Source: Pseudomonadota bacterium (GTDB taxonomy: Bacteria > Pseudomonadota > Gammaproteobacteria > Burkholderiales > Burkholderiaceae_C). From it: DNA of 37,207 nucleotides. Under the pieces are notes generated by a model, which was not told the DNA's origin, searched no databases, and saw only the letters and a program-made list of their open reading frames with translations. How positions within the stretch are numbered: position 1 is the first letter of the stretch; the number at the start of each line of letters is the position of its first letter. A program made the translations under genes and the position numbers. This document shows positions 23,157 to 32,282 of this stretch, in pieces. The stretch covers positions 1 through 37,207 of the forward strand of contig JAFECU010000260.1 of NCBI GenBank assembly GCA_018242005.1. The letters are read 5' to 3'.

Positions 23157-24307
23157 GCGGAAACCCTCTTGGGCATGGTAGGGACAAGGGCGGCATGCGC
23201 GGCGGTGTGGCTGGCGGCCAGCGCCCAGGTCAGCACCACGATCAGCGCCGCGGCGCCCCCGGTGTGCAGCACCGCCGCCACCAACGGCCAGTCGAGCACC
23301 ACGTTGGACAGGCCCGTGACGAACTGCAGCAGCGCCAGTCCGGCGAGCCAGCGCGCTTGGTCACGCAGCAGGCCGGCGCGTGCCAGGCGCCACACCAGCG
23401 CGACCAGCGCCAGCAAGGCGCCGTAGGCCACGAGCCGGTGCACGTAATGGATGGCCGTCAGGGCGGCAAAGCTGATATGGCTGCCATCCTGCAGCACACC
23501 CAATGCGCGCCAGATCTGGAAGCCCTCCGCAAAGGCCATGTCGGGCCACCAAACTCCCTGGCACTGCGGGAACGTGGTGCAGGCCAGCACCGCGTAGTTG
23601 GTGCTGACCCAGCCACCCAACACGCTTTGCAGCGCCACCAGCAGGGCCGTGCCGCCCAGCAACCGGCGCAGGCCGCGCGGCAGCGCCTCGGGCTGCCGGC
23701 CCTCGGTCATCTGTCCCTGGCGCACAGCCTGCACGCACAGCAACACCAGCAGTACCAGCCCACCGATGAGGTGCAACGTGACGATGGCCGGGAACAGCTT
23801 CATGGTCACCGTGAGGGCGCCGAACGCGCCCTGCAGGCAGACCCAGGCCAGGGTGGCCGTGGGCCACCAGGGGCTCATGGCGGACGGTCGACCGCGCTGG
23901 CGCCAGGCGCCCGTCGTGAGCACGATGATGAGCACGCCCACGCCAGTGGCCAGATAACGATGGATCATCTCCACCCAGGCCTTGCCATGCGTGACCGGCC
24001 CCGTGGGCATGGCCTGCTGGGCGGCCGAGATTTTGGCCCCCGCCCCCACCGGGCTGGCATTGCCGTAGCAGCCCGGCCAGTCGGGGCAGCCCAGGCCCGA
24101 ATCCGTCAGGCGCGTGAAGGCACCGAACATGACCAGGTCGAAGGTCAGGAACAGCGTCAGCACGGTCAACGCCTGCAGACGCCGCACGGGTGTTCCGCCG
24201 CGCCCGCGCCACCAGACCCAGGTCAGTGGCCCGAGGGCGATGAGGACGCCCAGCGCCATGACCTCGATGAGCGGTGCCAGGTCGTAAAGCGATGGCGTGG
24301 CGCTCAT
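23153..24307 (-). CDS. ctaA: Heme A synthase
   Basis: Oxidises heme O to heme A in the inner membrane. 384 residues with eight predicted helices in two four-helix halves. Conserved histidines are visible in [11 protein letters not shown] and TLHLIGG in the first half, and in [13 protein letters not shown] and [12 protein letters not shown] in the second. The cysteine pair CPDWPGC lies in the first periplasmic loop ([12 protein letters not shown]), and another pair, CTTFPQC, lies in the second. It overlaps the upstream Cx3C protein gene by 4 bases and ctaB by 4 bases. ATG 24307 begins [13 protein letters not shown]. Confidence 0.96.
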   Translation of the reverse strand: MSATPSLYDLAPLIEVMALGVLIALGPLTWVWWRGRGGTPVRRLQALTVLTLFLTFDLVMFGAFTRLTDSGLGCPDWPGCYGNASPVGAGAKISAAQQAMPTGPVTHGKAWVEMIHRYLATGVGVLIIVLTTGAWRQRGRPSAMSPWWPTATLAWVCLQGAFGALTVTMKLFPAIVTLHLIGGLVLLVLLCVQAVRQGQMTEGRQPEALPRGLRRLLGGTALLVALQSVLGGWVSTNYAVLACTTFPQCQGVWWPDMAFAEGFQIWRALGVLQDGSHISFAALTAIHYVHRLVAYGALLALVALVWRLARAGLLRDQARWLAGLALLQFVTGLSNVVLDWPLVAAVLHTGGAAALIVVLTWALAASHTAAHAALVPTMPKRVSA

Positions 24308-25065
24308 GGTTTCCCCTGCTCGCGGCCCGGCTGGTCCCATGACGCGGAGGCACGCAGCAGGCGCTCCAGGTCGCGCTTGGCGCTGGCCGCGCCGGAGCGG
24401 TCCATGTGCGCCGGGAAACGCATCATCCAGTGACCCATGGGGTCCACGACGTAGAGGTGTTCTGGCAATGCATGGCCGGGCGCGGGCGCGAGCCATGCAT
24501 CGAGCGTGGCGGCGTCGGTGCGCAACACCGTGGCCTGTGCCAGTGCCGGGGCGATGTCTGCGGGTGGTTCGGCATCATCGGAGACCAGCCACACCCAGTC
24601 CAGACGCTCCTTCTCGCGGCCCATGGTCTCGCGCAGCTGGCGCTGCAGGTACAGGTTGTTGCGGCAGTCCACATCACAGGCGCCGGGTGCCACGCTCACG
24701 AGCAGCCATTGGCCACGCAGTTCGTCGAGCCGCAGCGCCCGGCCGTCCAGGGTGTAGACCCGGGCCTGGGCCGGCATGGCGCGCTGAGGGTCGATGAGCT
24801 CGCCAAAGCTGCGCTTACCGTCGGGACGGATCACGTAGTAGGTGAAGTAAGAGGCGACCACGGGCGCGGCGCACACCAGCAGCAGCGCCAGCATCTGCCA
24901 GCGGCCCTTGCCGCGCGAGCGCTGCAGCGCGGCCACGGCGTCGCCGGTCGGCGGCAGGCTGTGCACCGTAAGGCCAAGGGGCTGCTGCGCCTGCTGCGCG
25001 CCCGGCTCAGGCGCGGCGCTGGCGGCCCGGGAAGAAAAAGCGTCGGACAAGTTGGAACCAGACAT
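24304..25065 (-). CDS. Membrane-anchored SCO-like Cx3C protein of the cox cluster
   Basis: A 253-residue protein with a cytosolic N-terminus of about 55 residues, one membrane helix (about 57-77, MLALLLVCAAPVVASYFTYY) and a periplasmic thioredoxin-like domain. It has a Cys-x3-Cys pair at 130/134 (APGACDVDCRNN), the same spacing as SCO1, followed by LYVVDPMGHWMMRFP, which resembles the SCO/peroxiredoxin C-terminal strand. I do not know a gene name; it is often annotated as a hypothetical transmembrane protein between surf1 and ctaA. A role in copper or thiol handling for CuA or CuB is inferred. The start at 25065 overlaps surf1 by 59 bases; a GTG 33 codons in (TVHSLPP) would remove the overlap. 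Confidence 0.82.
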   Translation of the reverse strand: MSGSNLSDAFSSRAASAAPEPGAQQAQQPLGLTVHSLPPTGDAVAALQRSRGKGRWQMLALLLVCAAPVVASYFTYYVIRPDGKRSFGELIDPQRAMPAQARVYTLDGRALRLDELRGQWLLVSVAPGACDVDCRNNLYLQRQLRETMGREKERLDWVWLVSDDAEPPADIAPALAQATVLRTDAATLDAWLAPAPGHALPEHLYVVDPMGHWMMRFPAHMDRSGAASAKRDLERLLRASASWDQPGREQGKP

Positions 25066-25774
25066 AAAGGACTACTACCAGGCCGCAAAGCCCGAACCAT
25101 TGGAACGCATAGCCGTAATGCTTCTCGACACCGCTGTCTATGGGCGCCCAGTCGCGCCGCAATCCATCGCTGGCATTGCCGGTCTGCACCACGGTCAGGG
25201 GCAGGAGGTCGAGTCCGGTCTCGGCCCCATAGGCGGCCAGGTCCAGATTCTGCCGGATGCGCGAAGACCCTTGGCCGCCCCCGGACGGCTGGAACTCAAA
25301 GAGCCTCGCCGGCGGCCCTGCCAGGCGCCCCTCCACCTGCACCTCGCCGGCCGGCATGGCAATGGCCGGCAGATGCGTACGCTCCTGAAAGTCACGCGCC
25401 ACCCAGCCGCGCTGCACCAGCACGACTTCCTGGCTAGCCTCCAGGCGCAGCGGAGTCAGCACGAAGAAGCCCGGGCGCCCCTGCATCTGTCGATTGTCGA
25501 GAAACACCGTGGCCTCGGGTAGCCATTGCCCGCGCAGACGCACGCGGTAGTGCAGCAGCGCCGCGTCGCCATCCGCGCGCGCATGCAGCAGGTCGGCCTC
25601 GTGCAGCGGGGACATGGCCTGGCGCTCGTCGATCGCCGCCTGTATGGCGCGCATCTGCGCGGCGCGCGACAACTGCCACCGCCCCAGCAAGGCCGTAGCC
25701 ACAACGATGGCCAGGGCCAGCAGCGTGACCAGCCAAAAGCGCAGGCCAAACGAACGTCGTGCGGGGTGGTTCAC
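25007..25774 (-). CDS. SURF1 family cytochrome oxidase assembly protein
   Basis: A 255-residue inner-membrane protein that helps place heme a/a3 in subunit I. It has the two-helix SURF1 topology: TM1 near 13-30 (FWLVTLLALAIVVATALLG) followed by RWQLSRAAQM, a periplasmic domain with VFLDNRQMQGRPGFFVLTPL and VVLVQRGWVARD, and TM2 in HYGYAFQWFGLCGLVVVLYVW. The start is a GTG at 25774 with a GGAG about 11 bases upstream. It lies only 15 bases from the divergent DUF2909 start. Its 3' end overlaps the following Cx3C gene. Confidence 0.94.
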   Translation of the reverse strand: MNHPARRSFGLRFWLVTLLALAIVVATALLGRWQLSRAAQMRAIQAAIDERQAMSPLHEADLLHARADGDAALLHYRVRLRGQWLPEATVFLDNRQMQGRPGFFVLTPLRLEASQEVVLVQRGWVARDFQERTHLPAIAMPAGEVQVEGRLAGPPARLFEFQPSGGGQGSSRIRQNLDLAAYGAETGLDLLPLTVVQTGNASDGLRRDWAPIDSGVEKHYGYAFQWFGLCGLVVVLYVWFQLVRRFFFPGRQRRA

Positions 25775-25789
25775 CGGATAATGGACTCC

Positions 25790-26014
25790 ATGAATATTCT
25801 CGTGGCCTTGGCGTTTCTCGCCATCATCGCAAGCCTGGGCTCAGCGCTATTTTTCATGATGCGCGGCAGTGGCAATGACCGCGAGCGCGGCAGGCACATG
25901 GCGCGCGCCCTGGCGCTGCGCGTGGGCTTGTCGATTGCACTCTTCCTGTGCCTGCTGCTGGCCTGGAAGCTTGGCTACCTCCAGCCCAAGGGCCTGCCGC
26001 TCACCCCGGGCTGA
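25790..26014 (+). CDS. Twin-transmembrane small protein (DUF2909)
   Basis: A 74-residue protein with two membrane helices, MNILVALAFLAIIASLGSAL and LSIALFLCLLLAWKLGYL, joined by a basic loop (RGSGNDRERGRHMARAL). This fits the DUF2909 twin-transmembrane family found beside cytochrome oxidase genes. ATG 25790 is chosen; an in-frame ATG at 25781 is possible (MDSMNIL). It is the only plus-strand gene in the oxidase locus, in the gap between surf1 and coxC, and it converges on coxC. Function is not established. Confidence 0.88.
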   Translation: MNILVALAFLAIIASLGSALFFMMRGSGNDRERGRHMARALALRVGLSIALFLCLLLAWKLGYLQPKGLPLTPG

Positions 26015-26063
26015 ACGACGCCCGAGGCGGGCATGGCGGGCATGTCGGTCATCGTGCATGCCC

Positions 26064-26087
26064 GAAAAAAGCCGCCCGAAGGCGGCT
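26064..26087 (-). terminator. Intrinsic terminator of the coxB-ctaD-ctaG-coxC operon
   Basis: On the minus strand AGCCGCC and GGCGGCT form a 7-bp stem closed by a UUCG tetraloop, followed by TTTTTT (26065-26070 on the plus strand is AAAAAA). It lies about 43 bases past the coxC stop. The structure is classic and strand-specific. Confidence 0.9.
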
Positions 26088-26130
26088 GTTCAGTGCAAGG
26101 CCGTGCGATGCCGGCCGCGACGCATGGACG

Positions 26131-27015
26131 TCATAGCCAGTACACCAGGGTGTACAGGCCCAGCCAGACCACATCCACGAAGTGCCAGTACCAGGCAGCC
26201 CCCTCGAAGCCGAAATGCCGCTCGGCCGTGAAGTGGCCGTTGTGCAGGCGTAGCGTGATGAACAGCAGCATGAGCATGCCCACGAACACGTGGAAGCCAT
26301 GAAAGCCCGTGAGCATGTAGAAGGTGGTGCCATACACGCCCGAGTCGAGTTTGAGGTCCAGGGCCGTATAGAGGTGGTAATACTCGTAGCCCTGCACGCA
26401 CAGGAAACTGATGCCCAGCAGCACGGTGAGCCACATGAAGCCTATGGTCTTGCCACGCTGATCTTCGCGCAGGGCGAAGTGGGCTATGGTCAGGGTCACG
26501 CCCGAGCTCAGCAGCAACGCCGTGTTGATGGTGGGCAGCCAGAACGGACCGACGGTCTGGAACGGCGCGACGATGTTGGCCGGCGAGGCCGTGGCGCCGG
26601 CCGCCAGGCTGGGCCACACGGCCTTGAAGTCGGGCCACAGCAGGGCATTGTCCAGGCTGCCCAGGGCGGGCAGGGAATGCTCGCGTGCCCACCATAGTGC
26701 GGTAAAGAACGCACCGAAGAACATCACCTCCGAGAAGATGAACCAGCTCATGCTCCAGCGGAACGAGATGTCGATCTTGCGGCCATATCGTCCGCCCTCG
26801 CTCTCATGCGCGGCATCGCGAAACCACTGGTAGAGCACGACCAACCACCACACCAGGCCGAAAGCCAGGACGTACTTGCCCCAGCCATAGCTGTTGATCC
26901 ACAGCGTGGCGCCGAGAATGACAAAAAACAGCCCGACGGCCGCCAGCACGGGGTGGCTGGACGGTGCGGGGACGTAGTAGTACGGCAGCGTCGTGCCTTG
27001 GTTGGATGTACTCAT
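26131..27015 (-). CDS. coxC: Cytochrome c oxidase subunit III
   Basis: A 294-residue integral subunit of the aa3 oxidase with seven predicted helices. Typical segments: WFRDAAHESEGGRYG, MSWFIFSEVMFFGAFFTALWW, INTALLLSSGVTLTIAHFAL, LCVQGYEYYHLYTALDL, YMLTGFHGFHVFVG and the C-terminal WYWHFVDVVWLGLYTLVYWL. Subunit III stabilises the proton path and lipid site. ATG 27015 (MSTSNQGTTLPYYYVPAP) fits. It sits last in its operon, before the intrinsic terminator. The loop after helix 3 (ALGSLDNALLWPDFKAVWPS) is longer than in mitochondrial versions, as in other betaproteobacteria. Confidence 0.97.
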   Translation of the reverse strand: MSTSNQGTTLPYYYVPAPSSHPVLAAVGLFFVILGATLWINSYGWGKYVLAFGLVWWLVVLYQWFRDAAHESEGGRYGRKIDISFRWSMSWFIFSEVMFFGAFFTALWWAREHSLPALGSLDNALLWPDFKAVWPSLAAGATASPANIVAPFQTVGPFWLPTINTALLLSSGVTLTIAHFALREDQRGKTIGFMWLTVLLGISFLCVQGYEYYHLYTALDLKLDSGVYGTTFYMLTGFHGFHVFVGMLMLLFITLRLHNGHFTAERHFGFEGAAWYWHFVDVVWLGLYTLVYWL

Positions 27016-27068
27016 GTCAGTTCCTCGGTCTCCTTGTTTATCCATTTGTCGCTGTGCATTGGAGGGCG

Positions 27069-27278
27069 TCAAACCACCCAGTGCACCAGCCCCATCAGCA
27101 GCAGCACCAGCAGAAACAGCGCCAGCAACGCAATGCCCACGACCTGCAGTGGCCGCAGCGACTCCTGGTCCTTGCGGGATTCGTCGCTATTGCGCACGCC
27201 CAGCATGGCCCAGGCCACGGCGCGAATCGTGCGCCACAGCGATCCGTGTGAGGACCTGCGGTCGTCAGAGACGGTCAT
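27069..27278 (-). CDS. DUF2970 small membrane protein
   Basis: A 69-residue protein. LWRTIRAVAWAMLGVRNSDE followed by a single C-terminal helix (LQVVGIALLALFLLVLLLMGLVHWVV) identifies the DUF2970 family, which sits between ctaG and coxC in many betaproteobacteria. Its ATG shares one base with the ctaG stop (TGATG). Likely an oxidase assembly or accessory factor by position; no experiment is known to me. Confidence 0.88.
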   Translation of the reverse strand: MTVSDDRRSSHGSLWRTIRAVAWAMLGVRNSDESRKDQESLRPLQVVGIALLALFLLVLLLMGLVHWVV

Positions 27279-27871
27279 CACGAGCCCGCCTCCGCACCCG
27301 GCGCCGGCGGAATCTTGCCGCCCACTTCGAAGAAGGTGTAGGACAGGGTGATCGTCGTCACGTCCTTGGGCAGGCGTGGGTCGATGACGAACACGACGGG
27401 CCATTCCTTCTTTTCGCCCGGCTCCAGCGTGTACTGGTTGAAGCAGAAGCATTCCAGCTTGTTGAAATGCGGCGCCGCCTGGCGGGGCGCATAGCTGGGA
27501 ATGGCTTGCGCCGACATGCGGCGGTCCTGCACGTTCTGGAACTCGTAGAGCACGGTCGCCATCTCGCCCGGATGTACCTGCATGGTCTGCCGTGCCGGTT
27601 TGAACTGCCAGGGGCCGCGGGCGTTGGCGTCAAACTCGACGGTGATGACCCGGCTGCTATCAATCTGGGTGTTCTTCGCCAGCGTACGCGCGTCGTCGCC
27701 GGCCACTCCGTTGCCCGGCACCTGGCGCTCATTCAGCGACAGGATGTTGATGCCTGTGGCCTCGCAAATGGCCCTGTAGGCCGGAATCAGGAGGTAGCCG
27801 AAGGCAAACATGCCGCTTGCCACGATGGCCAGCTTGCCCAACATCCTTAAGTTTTCGCGGCGCAGTCCCAT
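27278..27871 (-). CDS. ctaG: Cytochrome c oxidase assembly protein CtaG (Cox11-type)
   Basis: A 197-residue copper chaperone that delivers copper to CuB of subunit I. It has an N-terminal membrane helix (about 11-31) followed by a beta-sandwich with the copper motif FNKLECFCFNQYTLEPGE; the CFCF cysteines are intact. Other marks: VITVEFDANARGPWQFKP, VHPGEMATVLYEFQN and VTTITLSYTFFE. ATG 27871 is in family register. Order ctaD - small protein - ctaG - DUF2970 - coxC is the usual one in Burkholderiales. Confidence 0.96.
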   Translation of the reverse strand: MGLRRENLRMLGKLAIVASGMFAFGYLLIPAYRAICEATGINILSLNERQVPGNGVAGDDARTLAKNTQIDSSRVITVEFDANARGPWQFKPARQTMQVHPGEMATVLYEFQNVQDRRMSAQAIPSYAPRQAAPHFNKLECFCFNQYTLEPGEKKEWPVVFVIDPRLPKDVTTITLSYTFFEVGGKIPPAPGAEAGS

Positions 27872-27885
27872 GGCCAACCCGGCAG

Positions 27886-28002
27886 TCAGCCGCCCAGCAG
27901 CGAATAGCGGAACATGACGAAGCCCACATACAGGGCCAGCACCATGGCGGCGAGCACCAGCCCCAGCCGGAGGTTGCGTCTGCGTTGCTCCCGAGTCGTC
28001 AT
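27886..28002 (-). CDS. Cytochrome oxidase small assembly protein (38 residues)
   Basis: A short gene between ctaD and ctaG. ATG 28002 has a GAGGAG ribosome site 7 bases upstream, and the frame ends with TGA at 27886-27888. It encodes MTTREQRRRNLRLGL followed by one hydrophobic helix VLAAMVLALYVGFVMF and RYSLLGG. A positively charged cytosolic head with one helix matches the small oxidase assembly proteins annotated at this exact place in related genomes. The conclusion rests on position, ribosome site and topology. Confidence 0.82.
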   Translation of the reverse strand: MTTREQRRRNLRLGLVLAAMVLALYVGFVMFRYSLLGG

Positions 28003-28025
28003 GCCAAGCTCCTCGTGGCAGCCAT

Positions 28026-29657
28026 TCAAGCGACGATCCTGGTCGCGCTCGCGTCCAGTTTCGGCGGAGTTTCAAAGGTATGGTGGGGCGCCGGCGACGG
28101 CACCTCCCATTCCAGCCCATGTGCCTCCTCCCAGGGGCGCTGCGGCGCCTTTTCGCCCTTGCCGCGCAGCATGGGGAGAAGGACGGCGAAGAAGAAGTAC
28201 AGCTGCGCCGCACCAAAGAAGAAGGCGCCGATCGAGGCGATCATGTTGAAGTCGGCAAACTGCATCGGGTAGTCGGCATAGCGACGCGGCATGCCGGCAA
28301 GCCCGAGAAAGTGCATGGGGAAGAAGGCGACGTTGAAAGAGATGATGGACCACCAGAAATGGATCTTGCCGCGCGTCTCGTCATACATCAGTCCGCTCCA
28401 CTTGGGCGACCAGTAGTAGAAACCTCCGAAGATGGCGAACAGCGAACCCGCTACGAGCACATAGTGGAAGTGGGCAATGATGTAGTAGGTGTCCTGGATC
28501 TGGGTATCGATGGGCACCACGGCCGGTATCACGCCGGTGAAGCCGCCGATGGTGAACACGAAGATGAAACCCACGGCCCACAGCATCGGGGTTTCAAAGC
28601 TCATGGAGCCGCGCCACATGGTGGCGGTCCAGTTGAACACCTTCACGCCCGTCGGAATGGCGATCAGCATGGTGGCGTACATGAAAAACAGCTGCCCTGT
28701 GACGGGCATGCCGGTGGTGAACATGTGGTGTGCCCAGACGATCATCGACAGCGTGGCGATGGCGGCCAAGGCATAGACCATGGAGGCGTAGCCGAACAGC
28801 TGCTTGCGCGCAAAGGTGGGAACGATCTGACTGATCATGCCAAAGGCCGGCAGGATCATGATGTACACCTCGGGATGGCCAAAAAACCAGAAAATATGCT
28901 GGTACATGACCGGGTCGCCCCCGCCAGCCGGGTTGAAGAAAGTGGTGCCGAAATGGCGGTCGGTGAGCGTCATGGTGATGGCGCCGGCAAACACCGGCAT
29001 CACGGCGATCAGCAGGTAGGCGGTGATCAGCCAGCTCCAGCAGAAGATCGGCATCTTCATCAGCGTCATGCCGGGGGCGCGCATGTTCAGTATGGTGACG
29101 ATGATGTTGATCGCGCCCATGATGGACGAGGCGCCCATGATGTGCAGCGAGAAAATGGCCGCGTCCAGCGACATGGGCATCTGCGCCGACAGCGGCGCAT
29201 AAAGCGTCCAGCCACCCGCCGGAGCGCCGCCTGGCATGAAGAACGTGGCCGACAGCATGACGCCGGCGGGCACCAGCAGCCAGAAACTGAAGTTGTTCAT
29301 GCGCGCGAACGCCATGTCGGATGCGCCGATCTGCAGCGGGATCATCCAGTTCGCGAAGCCCACGAAGGCCGGCATGATGGCCCCGAACACCATGATCAAC
29401 CCATGCATGGTGGTGAACTGGTTGAACATCTCCGGATTGACGATCTGCAGTCCGGGCTGGAACAGCTCGGCACGGATTAGCATGGCCAGCAGGCCTCCGA
29501 CCATCAGCATGGTGAAGGAGAACAGCAGGTACAGCGTGCCTATGTCCTTGTGGTTGGTGGCGAACAGCCAGCGCCGCCAGCCTGTCGGGTGATGGTGATC
29601 CAGGTGGTCGGCGCCGTGGCCGGCGGCGTGCCCATGGTTGTCCAGAACTGCGCTCAT
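28026..29657 (-). CDS. ctaD: Cytochrome c oxidase subunit I
   Basis: The 543-residue catalytic subunit with heme a, heme a3 and CuB. Twelve helices are expected. Landmarks: [17 protein letters not shown], the heme a ligand region [11 protein letters not shown], the CuB/Tyr motif [29 protein letters not shown], and the heme a3/a histidine pair in [17 protein letters not shown]. The His-rich N-terminal tail ([16 protein letters not shown]) is unusual-looking but common in this family. ATG 29657 gives MSAVLDNHG. It lies 37 bases after coxB. Confidence 0.98.
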   Translation of the reverse strand: MSAVLDNHGHAAGHGADHLDHHHPTGWRRWLFATNHKDIGTLYLLFSFTMLMVGGLLAMLIRAELFQPGLQIVNPEMFNQFTTMHGLIMVFGAIMPAFVGFANWMIPLQIGASDMAFARMNNFSFWLLVPAGVMLSATFFMPGGAPAGGWTLYAPLSAQMPMSLDAAIFSLHIMGASSIMGAINIIVTILNMRAPGMTLMKMPIFCWSWLITAYLLIAVMPVFAGAITMTLTDRHFGTTFFNPAGGGDPVMYQHIFWFFGHPEVYIMILPAFGMISQIVPTFARKQLFGYASMVYALAAIATLSMIVWAHHMFTTGMPVTGQLFFMYATMLIAIPTGVKVFNWTATMWRGSMSFETPMLWAVGFIFVFTIGGFTGVIPAVVPIDTQIQDTYYIIAHFHYVLVAGSLFAIFGGFYYWSPKWSGLMYDETRGKIHFWWSIISFNVAFFPMHFLGLAGMPRRYADYPMQFADFNMIASIGAFFFGAAQLYFFFAVLLPMLRGKGEKAPQRPWEEAHGLEWEVPSPAPHHTFETPPKLDASATRIVA

Positions 29658-29694
29658 GGTCGAATCCTCAATACGTTGTTTTGGGCCTGGGTTT

Positions 29695-30858
29695 TCACTT
29701 GCCACGCTGGGCCACGATCTCGGCGGGCTGCACGAGCTGGCCGGTCTTGTTGGACCAGGCGTTCTTCGTATAGGTGACGACGGCTGCCAGGTCGGTGTCG
29801 CTCAGGGCAGCCCAGGAGGGCATGGCACCATTGGCGGCGCCATGGAGCACCACCTGGATCTGCCGCACATGGTTGGCGTCCTTGACGATGGCCGAGCCAT
29901 CGAGCGGCTTGATCGGACCGGCGCCCTTGCCACTGGCCTGATGGCAGGCAGCGCAGTTGGCGGCGTAGACCTTGGCACCGCGGGCCTCAAGATCGGGCAG
30001 CGCCCAGACCTTGTTCGGGTCGTCGAGCTTGGCGGCAGCCTTCTTCTGCTCGGCATCGACCCAGGCCGTGTACTCGGCCTGCGGCAGCACCTTGACGTGG
30101 ATGGGCATGTAGGCATGTTCCTTGCCACAGAGCTCCACGCACTGGCCGTAGTAGTCGCCCGGCTTTTCGGCGCGGAACCAGGTGTCGCGCACGAAGCCCG
30201 GGATGGCATCTTGCTTGACGCCGAAGGACGGCACCATCCACGAGTGGATGACGTCGTTGGCGGTGGTGATGATGCGCACCTTCTTGTTGACGGGCACCAC
30301 GAGCGGGTTATCCACCTTCAACAGGTAGTTGTCGCCCTCGGGCGTGCCGGCGCTGGACAGGGCGCGCTGCGAGCTGTCGAGCGTGGACAGGAAGCCAATG
30401 CCCTGGCCCTCGCCATTGAGGTAGTCGTAGCCCCACTTCCACTGGTAGCCGGTGACCTTGATGGTGAGCTCGGAGTTTGTGGTGTCCTTTTGCGCGACGA
30501 TCACCTTGGTGGCCGGGGCCGCCATGGCGATCACGATCAGAAACGGGATCACCGTCCACGTGACCTCGATGGCCGTGGATTCATGGAAATGGGCCGACTT
30601 GGCACCGCGCGACTTGCGGTGGTGCCAGATGGAATAGAACATGACACCGAACACGCCGATGAAGATGATCGTGCAGATGATCAGCAGCATCCAGTGCAGC
30701 TCATGCTGCGCCTCGGCAATCTTGGTGACGGGCGGATGCAGGTTGAGCTGCCGCACCGCGGGCCCCCCGGGAAGATCCTGCACCGCATGGGCCGCACTGC
30801 TCAGCGATATGAGCGGCACCAGCAACAGGGAGGCCAGTTTTTTGGAAATGCTTGTCAT
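29695..30858 (-). CDS. coxB: Cytochrome c oxidase subunit II fused to cytochrome c domain
   Basis: 387 residues. A signal peptide ([19 protein letters not shown]) and two membrane helices (about 55-78 and 98-118) precede the CuA domain. The CuA motif is [11 protein letters not shown], with the second cysteine in GQCVEL and the upstream histidine in [13 protein letters not shown]. After the cupredoxin domain comes a class I cytochrome c domain with CAACH and a Met ligand in [11 protein letters not shown], so this is a caa3-like subunit II. It starts the oxidase operon at ATG 30858. The promoter must lie in the 480-base upstream gap. Confidence 0.97.
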   Translation of the reverse strand: MTSISKKLASLLLVPLISLSSAAHAVQDLPGGPAVRQLNLHPPVTKIAEAQHELHWMLLIICTIIFIGVFGVMFYSIWHHRKSRGAKSAHFHESTAIEVTWTVIPFLIVIAMAAPATKVIVAQKDTTNSELTIKVTGYQWKWGYDYLNGEGQGIGFLSTLDSSQRALSSAGTPEGDNYLLKVDNPLVVPVNKKVRIITTANDVIHSWMVPSFGVKQDAIPGFVRDTWFRAEKPGDYYGQCVELCGKEHAYMPIHVKVLPQAEYTAWVDAEQKKAAAKLDDPNKVWALPDLEARGAKVYAANCAACHQASGKGAGPIKPLDGSAIVKDANHVRQIQVVLHGAANGAMPSWAALSDTDLAAVVTYTKNAWSNKTGQLVQPAEIVAQRGK

Positions 30859-31338
30859 GGTTCTCTCTTGTCTCTCAGCTCCGGTTGACCAATCCCTTGC
30901 CGCAGCCGCCCGGTGCCAGGCGGCGCGCAAAGCTACGCACATTCATGCCCTGCGGGCCAGCGGCGGCAAGCCACCATCGGCCGGCAGTGCATGACTGCCG
31001 CTATCCCAATCAGTCCGGACTGCTTTGCGGGCAGCCCGTTGTCTCCACGATCCAGAACGGGGCACGCCCCGCACGTCACCTCTCGAACTCATTCAGCATG
31101 CCCAGCCCGGAATCTGCCTGCAATACGCATTAGTCCCAAGACGAGAGCACTGACCAGCCACCCAGACAGAAGGTCTGACGACGCCGCGGCGCCCTCAGAA
31201 CTTCGGCAGATGCGACAGCGAAGGTCCGGCGCCAGCCGGGCTTCGATGCGCCAAGAAAGTTCCGAAATCTGCAATCACAAACAATTGTAGTGTGCCTTGA
31301 CAAGGGTCAGCAGCAGCACAAATCACCGCAGGGCAGAC
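30859..31338. other. 480-base intergenic region upstream of coxB
   Basis: No gene is evident. The 61-residue frame on the minus strand (31089-31274) lacks a ribosome site and protein-like features. This region should contain the coxB promoter and probably regulatory sites. The stretch near 31280-31320 is AT-richer (ACAATTGTAG, TTGACAAGG), but I cannot assign a promoter with spacing I trust. An AGTCCGGACT palindrome at about 31013-31022 is the only clear symmetry. Confidence 0.5.
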
Positions 31339-32247
31339 TCAGCGAGCCGGCGTTCGGCCCGACTTGAGCATGTTGCGCATGTCCTGCAGCGACACCGCGC
31401 TGCTGCCCTCCACACGCACGCGCGGCGCCGGTTTGAAGGCGTGGCCGTAGACGATTTCAAAGGTCAGCGCCAGCTTTCCGTCTTGCTGTGGATCGGCCAG
31501 CCGCCCTGCCAAAGCCTGTTCCAGACTCGCGCGCCAGTTGCGTCCACGCAACGCTGCGAAGCGCCGGGGGTGCAGGTTGCGTCCCAAGCCGCGCAGTTCC
31601 TGCAGCAGGCGCTGCGGGGTGGCGAAGGTGAGCGTGATGCGCTCCATGTCCATGATGGGTTCGGCGAACCCGGCCTGCACCAGCATGTCGCCCCAGTCGT
31701 GCATGTCGGTCAGCACATGGCCGGGCGCTGGCCAGCCGAGCTCGGCATACAGGGCACGCAGCTCGCGCAGCGTGTCCGGGCCCAGGCAGGAGAGCATCAG
31801 GTAGCCATCCACCGCCAGTGCGCGATGCCACTGGGCCAGCAGCGCCTGAGGCGCGGACGCCATGTGCAGCGCCATGTTCGACCAGATCATCTGCTGGCTG
31901 CCCTCGGCCGGCAGCCCGAAGCGCGGGGCTGCCGCCGACCAGCGCGCCGGACTCCACCAGGGCCGGGTCAGGCGCGCGCGCGCCAGCGCCTCGCCGCGCG
32001 GCGAGGAGGTCTCCGCAATCTGACTCTGGGCCTGCGCAAAGCGCTCGCCCACCAGCGCATGGCCCTGCATGCCGCCGCGCAGCGGATCCCAGTCACACCA
32101 TGTGGCAGGCGCCTTCACGATCCACTGCAGCCGCTCCTGCATGCGCCGCGCGACCTCCTCGTGCAGCCAGGGCGACTCGTCGGGCAGCAGCGCGTGCCAG
32201 CGCGCGGCTGCAATCGGGTCGATGGTGGGCGGGAGAGCTTCGGACAT
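31339..32247 (-). CDS. BioC-like methyltransferase with degenerate SAM motif I
   Basis: A 302-residue protein. The C-terminal two thirds match BioC/Arsm-like class I methyltransferases: MIWSNMALHMASAPQALLAQW (motif V-like), LAVDGYLMLSCLGPDTLRELRALY, DMHDWGDMLVQAGFAEPIMDM. BioC methylates malonyl-ACP to begin pimelate synthesis. Here the place where the glycine-rich motif I should be reads WCDWDPLRGGMQGHALVGE, without a GxGxG loop, so SAM binding may be weakened or lost. No other bio genes are nearby. ATG 32247 is chosen (MSEALPPTID). It diverges from comF over 35 bases. Confidence 0.75.
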   Translation of the reverse strand: MSEALPPTIDPIAAARWHALLPDESPWLHEEVARRMQERLQWIVKAPATWCDWDPLRGGMQGHALVGERFAQAQSQIAETSSPRGEALARARLTRPWWSPARWSAAAPRFGLPAEGSQQMIWSNMALHMASAPQALLAQWHRALAVDGYLMLSCLGPDTLRELRALYAELGWPAPGHVLTDMHDWGDMLVQAGFAEPIMDMERITLTFATPQRLLQELRGLGRNLHPRRFAALRGRNWRASLEQALAGRLADPQQDGKLALTFEIVYGHAFKPAPRVRVEGSSAVSLQDMRNMLKSGRTPAR

Positions 32248-32282
32248 GGCGGGCCGCAAATGGCCGCGAGTATATTGAGCCC

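Noticed and set aside
28080-29480. Plus-strand frame of 466 codons opposite ctaD
   Set aside because: His/Gly/Glu-rich shadow of the oxidase subunit I gene.
31089-31274. 61-codon minus-strand frame in the gap upstream of coxB
   Set aside because: No ribosome site or recognisable family; only a weak hydrophobic stretch.
31280-31330. TTGACA-like hexamer at about 31297 as a plus-strand promoter
   Set aside because: No plus-strand gene follows and the -10 region at 17-base spacing is poor.
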